A stretch of DNA of 5,430 nucleotides from Phycisphaerae bacterium (lineage in GTDB: Bacteria; Planctomycetota; Phycisphaerae; UBA1845; PWPN01). The stretch lies in contig JAPKGY010000281.1 of NCBI GenBank assembly GCA_026647385.1, positions 1 through 5,430 of the forward strand, written 5' to 3'. The number at the start of each line of letters is the position of its first letter. The first letter of the stretch is position 1. The position numbers and the translations under genes are program-made. Positions 1 to 5,050 of the stretch are shown here, one piece after another. The notes under the pieces are model-generated. The model did not search any database and had not been told where the DNA came from. It saw only the letters and a program-made list of their open reading frames with translations.

Positions 1-132
1 CTCGACCTGGCGGGCATCGTCGTCCGCCGCGAGGGCAACATCCTCACGCTCAACGACCGCGTGCAGGTCGGCGTGGTCGAGGCGTGCAGCGGATTGTTGG
101 CTCGGACAACGCCCCGCATCGCCCGATCATGA
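1..132 (+). pseudogene. Exosortase fragment (active-site cysteine region), cut off on both sides
   Basis: Frame 1 reads LDLAGIVVRREGN, then a short stretch, then VVEACSGL at 76-96. A REGN segment followed by an E-A-C-S-G-L motif is the signature of exosortase/archaeosortase membrane transpeptidases, where the cysteine (codon 85-87) is the catalytic nucleophile that processes PEP-CTERM-type sorting signals. The gene enters from outside the window. Homology stops after GL (about 96): the expected arginine and the following membrane helices are missing, and the frame runs 12 more unrelated codons to TGA at 130-132. From about 93 the DNA instead encodes ThrRS in frame 3. The fragment therefore lacks the downstream Arg and His catalytic residues and cannot be functional as written. 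The family call rests on about 32 residues but the motif is distinctive. Whether this is a true pseudogene or an assembly chimera cannot be decided from the sequence. Confidence 0.72.
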
Positions 133-527
133 TCCACCGGGCGCCGTTTGGCAGTCTGGAGCGGTTTGTCGGTATACTGATAGAGCACTTTGCCGGAGCC
201 TTTCCGTTGTGGCTGGCACCGGTTCAGGTATACGTGGCGTCGATCAGCGAGCGCAGCGCGGAGTATGCCGCCCGGGTTCGCGATCATTTGGCGGCGGCTG
301 ACCTGAGGGTGTCGCTCGACGTGACGGCTGAGAAGATCGGGCCGAAGAAACACGAGGCCCGGCGGTTGAAGGTGCCCTACATTCTGGTCGTCGGCGAGAA
401 GGAGGCGGCCGAGGGCACCGTGAACGTGAACGACCGGGCGGGGCGAAGCCTGGGCAACCTGCCGATCGAGGCGTTCGTCGCCCGGTGCCGGGAAGAGATC
501 GATACGCGAGCGATCATGGACTCCTGA
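93..527 (+). CDS. thrS: Threonyl-tRNA synthetase, C-terminal part (5'-truncated at a chimeric junction)
   Basis: This class II synthetase charges tRNA-Thr with threonine in the cytoplasm. About 144 residues remain of a protein usually near 640-700. Homology begins at IVGSDNAPHRP (93 on) and runs into the MIHRAPFGSLER motif 3 region. The histidine of MIHRA (codon 135-137) corresponds to the third zinc ligand, His511 of the E. coli enzyme. The HGTP anticodon-binding domain follows from about 222 (APVQV), with the typical KIGPKKHEARR and VPYILVVGEKE segments, and ends at TGA 525-527. A GTG at 84 is in frame but lies in exosortase-derived sequence and is not a real start. The N-terminal editing domain and most of the catalytic core are absent, so the protein as drawn would be inactive. 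The family identification is secure. infC follows in the same frame after 72 bases, as in the classical thrS-infC arrangement. Confidence 0.93.
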   Translation: MVGSDNAPHRPIMIHRAPFGSLERFVGILIEHFAGAFPLWLAPVQVYVASISERSAEYAARVRDHLAAADLRVSLDVTAEKIGPKKHEARRLKVPYILVVGEKEAAEGTVNVNDRAGRSLGNLPIEAFVARCREEIDTRAIMDS

Positions 528-528
528 C

Positions 529-560
529 GCCCGCGTTCGCAGCGTGGGGCCGCGGGCCCC
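529..560 (+). promoter_or_regulatory. Two mutually exclusive hairpins between thrS and infC
   Basis: 529-535 (GCCCGCG) pairs perfectly with 551-557 (CGCGGGC), giving a 7-bp stem and 15-nt loop. Alternatively 546-551 (GGGGCC) pairs with 555-560 (GGCCCC), a 6-bp stem with a 3-nt loop. The two share bases 551 and 555-557 and cannot coexist. No U-run follows, so neither is a canonical intrinsic terminator. A regulatory role in infC expression is inference from position only, and chance pairing in GC-rich DNA is a real alternative. Confidence 0.35.
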
Positions 561-587
561 GAGATTTCATGGAGTGTTCGTAACAGC

Positions 588-603
588 GAGGATAATGCCA
601 TAG
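588..603 (+). promoter_or_regulatory. infC ribosome binding site with non-standard ATA start and overlapping ATG-CCA-TAG
   Basis: GAGGA at 588-592 is a good Shine-Dalgarno sequence. Seven bases separate it from ATA at 600-602, which is in frame with the conserved IF-3 N-terminus. An ATG at 595 is out of frame and only two bases from the Shine-Dalgarno; it would encode Met-Pro and stop at TAG 601-603, overlapping the ATA. Non-AUG starts on infC are established in several bacteria (AUU in E. coli), where IF-3 limits its own translation by discriminating against them. Confidence 0.6.
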
Positions 604-1106
604 CCCTGAGCCATCGCGTCAACGAGCAGATTCGGATTTCCCCGGTCCGGCTGATTGATCAGAACAACGAGCAACTTGGGCTCGTCCCCACGGATGAGGC
701 CCTCGCCCGGGCCAGATCCGCCGGACTTGATTTGGTGGAGGTCGCTCCCAACGAAAGGCCGCCGGTTTGCCGGATCATGGACTATGGGAAGTTCAAGTAT
801 TCCCAGAAAAAGAAGAAGCAGAAGACCCACGAGCAGAAACTGAAGGAAGTCCGCCTCCGCCCGGACATCGGCGACAACGACTTGAACGTGAAACTCAACA
901 AGGCCATCGAGTTTCTCGAGGAAGGCGACAAGGTTCAGTTCACCATGCTGTTTCGGGGGCGGGAGCGATTCCATCAGGACCTGGGCTACGAGATGTTCAA
1001 GGCGATCATCGAGCGGCTCGGCGAGCTCGCCAAGGTCGAGCGTCCGCCCCGCAACGAAGGCCGCCGAATCCTCATGGTCCTGACCTCGTCCAAGAAAAAG
1101 GTCTGA
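600..1106 (+). CDS. infC: Translation initiation factor IF-3
   Basis: IF-3 binds the 30S subunit, keeps it apart from 50S and proofreads start codon and initiator tRNA. From ATA at 600 the protein is 168 residues, a normal IF-3 length. The N-terminal domain opens with RVNEQIRISPVRLID (codons 615-659), followed by a linker and the DYGKFKY motif near residue 61. A lysine-rich segment and the C-terminal domain follow, with KLKEVRLRP, the DL..K...A..FLE.G helix and RGRE. No ATG, GTG or TTG occurs in frame between the thrS stop (525-527) and TTG at 732. A start at 732 would delete about 44 conserved residues. ATA 600, seven bases after GAGGA, is therefore the best start; ATT at 564 and CTG at 606 are the other non-standard candidates. 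rpmI and rplT, the usual next genes, are absent. The function is certain; the exact start is inferred. Confidence 0.93.
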   Translation: MALSHRVNEQIRISPVRLIDQNNEQLGLVPTDEALARARSAGLDLVEVAPNERPPVCRIMDYGKFKYSQKKKKQKTHEQKLKEVRLRPDIGDNDLNVKLNKAIEFLEEGDKVQFTMLFRGRERFHQDLGYEMFKAIIERLGELAKVERPPRNEGRRILMVLTSSKKKV

Positions 1107-1132
1107 CCGTTCCCGGATCTCCCTGCTATCAT
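1103..1132 (+). promoter_or_regulatory. Possible sigma-70-type promoter for sat
   Basis: CTGACC at 1103-1108 (four of six matches to TTGACA) is followed after 18 bases by TATCAT at 1127-1132 (five of six matches to TATAAT). A TGC immediately before the -10 makes it an extended -10. The -35 overlaps the infC stop codon. It lies about 88 bases upstream of the sat start and would allow sat to be transcribed apart from infC. This is judged by eye only, in a genome whose promoter consensus is unknown. Confidence 0.33.
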
Positions 1133-1219
1133 GACGGAGCGGGCGGATGTCCCGTGGGCCGCTGTCCCGGCCCGGGGCCGTCTCCCGGCAGTCACAGTCG
1201 GAAAGGAAACATTGTACCG

Positions 1220-2488
1220 ATGGCAGATCTCGTTCCTCCACATGGCGGCGTCGCCCGCCCGATCAACCGGACCGTTCCCGCCGACCGGATCGAGCAGTTC
1301 CGGCGCGAGATCGAATCGCTGCCCGCCTTGCCGGTCAGCGACGCCGATCTTTCCAGCGTGTATCGCATTGGCGACGGCGGCCTCAGCCCCCTGACCGGCC
1401 CGATGACCAAGCCGGTCTACGACCAGGTGCTCCGCGACGCGCAGATCGCCTCCAACGGCCGGAAGTATGCCTGGACCATCCCCATTTCGCTTCCGGTCGC
1501 CAAGGACCTGGCCGACTCGCTGAAGACCGGCGCGAGGGTCAAGCTGGTCAACTCCGCCGGCGAGGCCATCGGTCGACTGCGCATCGACGACATCTTCCCC
1601 TGGGATAAGATGGCTTACCTCGAATCCGTCTACCAAACCGGGCGGACCGATCACCCGGGCGGACGGATGGTGCTCACCGACGATCGCGAGATGCTCGTCG
1701 GGGGCGAGATCGAAACGCTCCCTCAACCCAGGCATCCCGAATACGGCCAGTACGTTTTGCGTCCGGAAGAGACCCGCGCCCTTTTCACCCAGCGGGGCTT
1801 CCAGCGGGTCGTCGCCTTCCAGACCCGCAATCCGCTGCACCGGGCCCACGAATACGCCCTCGTCTATGGGGCAGAGGTCTTGACCCGCCAGGGCTTCTAC
1901 ACCGGGGTGGTGCTCAATCCGCTCATCGGCGAAACCAAGTCCGACGACGTCGACGCGGCCACGCGCATGCGCACCTACCGCGATCTCATCGAAGGCCGCC
2001 TGCTCGGTGAGGGCGACAAGGACGAGGAACTCTGGAAGAAGGTCGGCTACGACATCGACGACGTGGCCTTGCTGCTCGGGCTGGACATCAAGATGTTCTA
2101 CGCCGGGCCGAAGGAGGCGGTGATGCACGGCATCTATCGCCAGAACTTCGGCTTCACGGATATCATCATCGGTCGCAAGCACGCCGACGCCCCGTACGAC
2201 GACGGCAAGGACATCTGGGACCCGCTGGCCGCCCAACACATTTTTGACGGTCTCGACGGCCAATTGCAGATCAAGCCGGTCAAGGTGGGATTCGCCGCCT
2301 ACTACGAGGAACTGGGCCGCGTGGGCCTGGTCGACGAGTGCAGCAAGAAAGGGTGGAAGCCCATCCCGATCAGCGGCCGAGACGTCCGCGACGCCCTGGC
2401 GGCCGGACGACTGCCGGACCCCCGGGTCATGCGGCCGTCGACCGCGCGCATCCTCATCGCAGCGGCCGGGGGCGCGAAACAGGGTTGA
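1220..2488 (+). CDS. sat: Sulfate adenylyltransferase (ATP sulfurylase), homo-oligomeric type
   Basis: The enzyme activates sulfate with ATP to adenylylsulfate (APS) and pyrophosphate in the cytoplasm, the first step of sulfate assimilation or, in reverse, of sulfur oxidation. The product is 422 residues. The PUA-like N-terminal domain opens with LVPPHGG (residues 4-10). The catalytic domain has QTRNPLHRAH at 201-210 (the QxRNPxHxxH nucleotide-binding motif), FYAGPKEAVMH at 293-303 and GRKHADAP at 318-325, where many relatives read GRDHAG. ISGRDVR at 384-390 and the following MRPSTARIL are the usual C-terminal block. No APS kinase domain is fused. ATG 1220 is chosen because LVPPHGG follows at once; AGGA at 1204-1207 is a possible Shine-Dalgarno with a rather long 12-base spacer. 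The frame stays open upstream into infC, but that part is not Sat-like. With no cysC, cysH or aprAB in view, the direction of the pathway is undetermined. Confidence 0.95.
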   Translation: MADLVPPHGGVARPINRTVPADRIEQFRREIESLPALPVSDADLSSVYRIGDGGLSPLTGPMTKPVYDQVLRDAQIASNGRKYAWTIPISLPVAKDLADSLKTGARVKLVNSAGEAIGRLRIDDIFPWDKMAYLESVYQTGRTDHPGGRMVLTDDREMLVGGEIETLPQPRHPEYGQYVLRPEETRALFTQRGFQRVVAFQTRNPLHRAHEYALVYGAEVLTRQGFYTGVVLNPLIGETKSDDVDAATRMRTYRDLIEGRLLGEGDKDEELWKKVGYDIDDVALLLGLDIKMFYAGPKEAVMHGIYRQNFGFTDIIIGRKHADAPYDDGKDIWDPLAAQHIFDGLDGQLQIKPVKVGFAAYYEELGRVGLVDECSKKGWKPIPISGRDVRDALAAGRLPDPRVMRPSTARILIAAAGGAKQG

Positions 2489-2506
2489 TCGCCGATCGCG
2501 CATCGC

Positions 2507-2552
2507 TCGAGACGATCTCGAACCGCGGACGTCTGCGACCGGCCCTGGTCGC
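2507..2552 (+). promoter_or_regulatory. Two small perfect hairpins between sat and the methyltransferase gene
   Basis: TCGAGA (2507-2512) pairs with TCTCGA (2516-2521), loop CGA. GCGACC (2535-2540) pairs with GGTCGC (2547-2552) around a 6-base loop. The second stem ends directly against the Shine-Dalgarno of the next gene (AAGGGG, 2553-2558). No U-tract follows either stem, so they are not typical intrinsic terminators. A role in mRNA processing or translation is possible but only inferred. Confidence 0.3.
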
Positions 2553-2563
2553 AAGGGGAACCC

Positions 2564-3553
2564 GTGGTCGACTTCAGATGCTTGTGTTGCGACGCGGAAC
2601 AAGCGGTCCCCGTCTGCCCATACCGGATAGGCCATCGGCCGCACAGAAGGCTTTTCGGCGGTCGGAGTATCGTGAAATGCACGATGTGCGGCCTGATGCA
2701 GGTTTCCCCGGTCCCCCGGGAGGACGAACTCGCCCGCTTCTATGATCGGGAGTACCGGTCCGAAGGTTTCAACGCCAGGATTTCACTGGCCGACTACCCT
2801 TATGACTCGCGGGCCCGGATAAGCCGCGGTCGTTCGCTCCGCCGATTGGCGGAAAGCCACGCACCGCTCGGGGACGCGTCCGGGATTCTCGAAATCGGAG
2901 CCGGTTTCGGGCACAACTTGTGCGCTTTCCGCGAGAAATGGCCTGGGGCGCGAATCGTGGCCCTGGAAAACGATCCCTGCTGCCAAGACGCGCTCGCCAA
3001 GTCGTCGGCCGAGGTAGTACCCGCCTACTGGGGCGATCGGGCGACCGAACAACGCGTGGCGGCGGTGGGGCCCTTTCACCTGGTTCTCATGATCCACGTG
3101 CTCGAGCATCCCTGCAATCCCCGCGAATTCCTGGAACGCACGCGAAGCGTACTCAGCGACGACGGAATCGCCATCATCGAGGTGCCTTGCGCATCTCCAT
3201 CGAGGATCGAGGCTGAAGATCACTCTCCGCACCTTTCCTTCTTCGATCCCTCGAGCCTCCGCTCGTTCCTGCAACGCTGCGGGATGCAGATCCTGTTTTT
3301 GGAAACCTGCGGACCACTCGAAACGCGTTCGACCGACCGGACGCCCCGAGCCCTGCTCGCCGGGCTGATGCCCGAGGCAGCCAAGAGGTTTTATCGACGG
3401 ATCGTCCGCCGCCAAAGCCGGTCGGTTGCCCTTTCCTGGCCGGAACGATCCGACCCCGAACTCGTGCCCGTCCCATTCTATGCCCAATATGGCGGAAATC
3501 GGATCTGGTTGCGGGCTGTCGCACGCTTTGCTTCCGGAACCCCGTCGTCGTGA
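2564..3553 (+). CDS. Class I SAM-dependent methyltransferase with N-terminal zinc ribbon
   Basis: The product is 329 residues and probably cytoplasmic; no signal peptide or membrane segment is seen. The N-terminus carries two cysteine pairs, C6-x2-C9 and C39-x2-C42 (CTMCGL), a zinc-ribbon arrangement often found before this type of methyltransferase domain. The Rossmann core follows: motif I ILEIGAGFG at 108-116 (SAM binding), an acidic residue E135 at the end of strand 2, and HVLEH at 178-182. SPHLSFFDPSSL near 221-232 is a typical late block of the Methyltransf_23-like group. Such enzymes often modify sugars, lipids or small metabolites, but the substrate here is unknown. The GTG start at 2564 is supported by AAGGGG at 2553-2558, five bases upstream, and by the first cysteine pair immediately after it. 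It lies 75 bases after sat on the same strand, so co-transcription is possible. It converges with the - strand methyltransferase downstream. Confidence 0.85.
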   Translation: MVDFRCLCCDAEQAVPVCPYRIGHRPHRRLFGGRSIVKCTMCGLMQVSPVPREDELARFYDREYRSEGFNARISLADYPYDSRARISRGRSLRRLAESHAPLGDASGILEIGAGFGHNLCAFREKWPGARIVALENDPCCQDALAKSSAEVVPAYWGDRATEQRVAAVGPFHLVLMIHVLEHPCNPREFLERTRSVLSDDGIAIIEVPCASPSRIEAEDHSPHLSFFDPSSLRSFLQRCGMQILFLETCGPLETRSTDRTPRALLAGLMPEAAKRFYRRIVRRQSRSVALSWPERSDPELVPVPFYAQYGGNRIWLRAVARFASGTPSS

Positions 3554-3667
3554 AACAGCCTTGCACCGGACCGCACCGTCGGCCATCCCGGGCACTGGCC
3601 CGCCGGCTTTTGCGGGAGGCTTTCCTGAACTGCGAGGGATGAGAAGGCCGGCCGGCGGCGGCCCCCG
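3554..3667. other. Convergent intergenic gap without a clear terminator
   Basis: This gap separates the 3' ends of two convergent methyltransferase genes. GCCGGCTTTT (3602-3611) can pair with 3643-3652, using two G-U pairs around a 31-base loop. CCCGC (3599-3603) can alternatively pair with GCGGG (3612-3616). Neither is followed by a U-run on either strand, so no canonical intrinsic terminator can be named. Confidence 0.4.
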
Positions 3668-4354
3668 CTACTTGCGCGCGCACGCGCACACCAGATAGCG
3701 CCAGGGGGCGGGGATCGCCGGTTCGATCACCATGTCCACCAGATGCAGGAGGCGTCGTTGCGTTTCCGACCGGCCGAGCGTCGATAAAAAGCCCGTATAG
3801 ACCAGTTCTTTCTCGCCGAAGATGGACAGCAGATCGTCAATCTCCGCCGGCGTCAGGTACCGCCACTCCCGACCCCAGCGCACGAACTTGCGCCGCAGCC
3901 ACCCGTGCAAAGCCGACCCCGCCATGTTCTCCGCGAACAGAAGCATGCCGCCGGGTTTGAGGACGCGGTGCATCTCGCGCACCGCTCGCTGTTGTCGGTC
4001 GTAGCCGCCGTCGCAGGCCACGCCGCCGAGGATCGATTTGAAGGCTACGAGGTCGAACGACTCGTCCGGCTGATCGATGGCCGTCGCGTCGAGTCGGGCA
4101 TAACTCACGCGATCGGCCACACCCCGGCGCCGGTGCAAGTCCATCGCCTTCGGGGAGGGATCGCCCACGTCCGAGCACACCACCGAGGCGCCTTTCATCG
4201 CGAAGTACAAGGAGATGCCGCCATGCCGTGCGCCCAGATCCAGGACCCGTTTGCCGGCCAAGTCTCCGATGTGACGGTCCCACACGACCAGAGCCTTTTT
4301 CCAGGACTGGATGTCCCATTCAAGGATGTCCGCCAAAAGCCGCCGGTCGTACAT
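3668..4354 (-). CDS. Class I SAM-dependent methyltransferase, substrate unknown
   Basis: The product is 228 residues with no signal peptide or membrane helix. After an N-terminal helical cap (about 1-34, rich in Trp) comes motif I, VLDLGARHGG at 37-46. It departs from the common G-x-G-x-G form, with R-H in the loop before the final glycines. SDVG (61-64) supplies the acidic residue expected to bind the SAM ribose. DQPDESFDLVAFKSIL (94-109) is the motif II region, and MHRVLKPGGMLLFAEN (128-143) is the strand-5 block typical of UbiE/Methyltransf_11-like proteins. The C-terminal part (about 150-228) is basic and not recognised. The ATG at 4354 is supported by AGGGGA on the same strand (complement of 4365-4370), ten bases upstream. 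The stop is TAG (3668-3670 complement). It stands alone on the - strand, opposite the zinc-ribbon methyltransferase, and shares no obvious similarity with it beyond the fold. Confidence 0.85.
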   Translation of the reverse strand: MYDRRLLADILEWDIQSWKKALVVWDRHIGDLAGKRVLDLGARHGGISLYFAMKGASVVCSDVGDPSPKAMDLHRRRGVADRVSYARLDATAIDQPDESFDLVAFKSILGGVACDGGYDRQQRAVREMHRVLKPGGMLLFAENMAGSALHGWLRRKFVRWGREWRYLTPAEIDDLLSIFGEKELVYTGFLSTLGRSETQRRLLHLVDMVIEPAIPAPWRYLVCACARK

Positions 4355-4460
4355 GTGCGTCGCGTCCCCTGGCCGTCCCGCGCCGTGCGTCGATCCTGGC
4401 CCTGTGGCCCGGATACCCTCGAAGTTGGGTGGCGAGGCTCGTCGATCCGGGTGGCATGGG

Positions 4461-4485
4461 TCGCCACGACGGGTCGCCGTGGCGA
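4461..4485. repeat. Perfect 8-bp inverted repeat
   Basis: TCGCCACG (4461-4468) pairs perfectly with CGTGGCGA (4478-4485) around a 9-base loop. It abuts the larger hairpin that begins at 4486-4490. Confidence 0.6.
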
Positions 4486-4539
4486 GCTGACTTGCTAGCC
4501 CGTGGCGTCCAAGAGCAAGACACGGGCTAACAAGTTAAC
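4486..4539. repeat. Long near-perfect inverted repeat (about 19-bp stem, 16-base loop)
   Basis: 4490-4504 (core CTAGCCCGTG) is complementary to 4521-4535 (core CACGGGCTAA) at 14 of 15 positions, the exception being C4495/A4530. It extends outward to 4486/4539 with G4489-T4536 (wobble), T4488-A4537 and a C4487/A4538 mismatch. On the - strand RNA both C/A mismatches become G-U pairs, while the G/T pair becomes A-C. The stem is therefore slightly better in RNA read from the - strand, which would be the far upstream region of the - strand methyltransferase. No U-tract follows on either side. Confidence 0.65.
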
Positions 4540-4628
4540 CCACCCAAGCCCGCCGGTCCATGCCACCTCTCTACGGATACACACCTGTGGCCCTATGCTA
4601 ACGCAACCGGTCGCCGGCGAGCAACTCG

Positions 4629-4703
4629 CGGGACCGGGCCGGCCGCCTCCCCAGGGTACGCAACATGCAGCCGTCAAACCGTGGAGCGGCCGGCCGGGGC
4701 CCG
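4629..4703. repeat. GC-rich imperfect inverted repeat with a large loop
   Basis: GGCCGGCCGC (4637-4646) pairs perfectly with GCGGCCGGCC (4686-4695). Outward, CGGG (4629-4632) pairs with CCCG (4700-4703), with two C-G pairs and two mismatches between. Inward, TCC (4648-4650) pairs with GGA (4683-4685) after a bulged C. That is about 19 pairs in total. The loop is about 32 bases. Function unknown. GC-rich sequence raises the chance expectation, but a contiguous 10-bp arm is notable. Confidence 0.5.
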
Positions 4704-4951
4704 TGTGAAATTCGGCGGCGGACCGAGAGGTCGTCCTCGCGGCTGGGCCGAGCGGGCCGGAAACCCGGGCGACTCCCCTCCTTACGATGACATCTGTGTG
4801 TCTCTCTATCGCCATCCGGCGATCCCTCCGGGTGGAGGTCGCGCAAGGGCGTCAAAACAGCGCCTCCGCCCAGGCCGGTCGCACCCGGAAAACGCCTGCG
4901 TCGCGAACGCCGCATTCCCGCTGACCCCACTCCTCCTCGCGGACATTTCCC

Positions 4952-5004
4952 TTGCAAATGGCCGCCGGGTTGCTATACGATTGGCCCCGCCATTCGCCTA
5001 TAGT
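4952..5004 (+). promoter_or_regulatory. Possible promoter for the CBS-domain gene
   Basis: TTGCAA (4952-4957), a 16-base spacer and TATACG (4974-4979) form a sigma-70-like pair, with TGC just before the -10 as an extended element. A second -10-like TATAGT (4999-5004, five of six matches) lacks a clear -35. Both lie in a locally AT-richer patch 47-100 bases upstream of the gene. By-eye prediction only. Confidence 0.33.
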
Positions 5005-5050
5005 AAAGAGGCTCAGGTTCGGGCGCCCCTCGCGGGGCCGGAGCAAATGA

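Larger units (their letters stand above)
4425..4547. repeat. Composite palindromic element with outer 8-bp inverted repeat enclosing two hairpins
   Basis: TTGGGTGG at 4425-4432 is the exact reverse complement of CCACCCAA at 4540-4547. Inside lie two adjacent hairpins, 4461-4485 and 4486-4539. GGGTGGC occurs at 4427-4433 and 4449-4455, and GGGTCGCC at 4458-4465 and 4471-4478. The nested layout resembles REP/BIME-type intergenic repeats or a small non-autonomous element, but no family can be assigned and no copy number is known. Seen in the sequence: the pairings. Inferred: that it is a mobile or genome-wide repeat. Confidence 0.5.
4355..5050. other. Long intergenic region between two divergent genes
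   Basis: About 700 bases separate the starts of the - strand methyltransferase and the + strand CBS gene. Short open frames here have arginine/proline-rich translations without family motifs, as expected of random GC-rich DNA. No tRNA or known riboswitch was recognised. The left half holds the palindrome array (4425-4547) and a larger inverted repeat (4629-4703). From 4704 to about 4950 only short, mutually competing GC-rich hairpins appear, for example CCTCC 4825-4829 with GGAGG 4834-4838. The right end holds a possible promoter for the CBS gene. Confidence 0.6.

Noticed and set aside
84..132. An exosortase-ThrRS fusion protein, or thrS beginning at GTG 84
   Set aside because: The two homologies are in different frames, and GTG 84 falls within the exosortase EAC codons; neither gives a sensible protein.
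591..596. GATAAT as a -10 promoter element for infC
   Set aside because: It overlaps the Shine-Dalgarno and would start transcription at or after the inferred start codon; no suitable -35 is present.
732..1106. infC starting at TTG 732
   Set aside because: It would remove the conserved IF-3 N-terminal domain (RVNEQIR onward), which is fully encoded upstream in the same frame.
767..1219. Upstream extension of the sat frame through infC, which would give a 573-residue protein
   Set aside because: This part overlaps infC in another frame, is proline/arginine-rich and has no Sat-like sequence; LVPPHGG right after ATG 1220 marks the true start.
986..2644. Long open frame on the - strand (552 codons) opposite sat
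   Set aside because: It is the antisense shadow of a clear ATP sulfurylase gene; the translation has no recognisable motif, and long antisense frames are expected in GC-rich coding DNA.
3599..3652. Intrinsic terminator between the convergent methyltransferases
   Set aside because: Stems can be drawn, but none has a U-run on the correct side for either gene.
5011..5040. tRNA T-arm-like GGTTCGGG stretch
   Set aside because: No acceptor, D or anticodon arms can be assembled around it.
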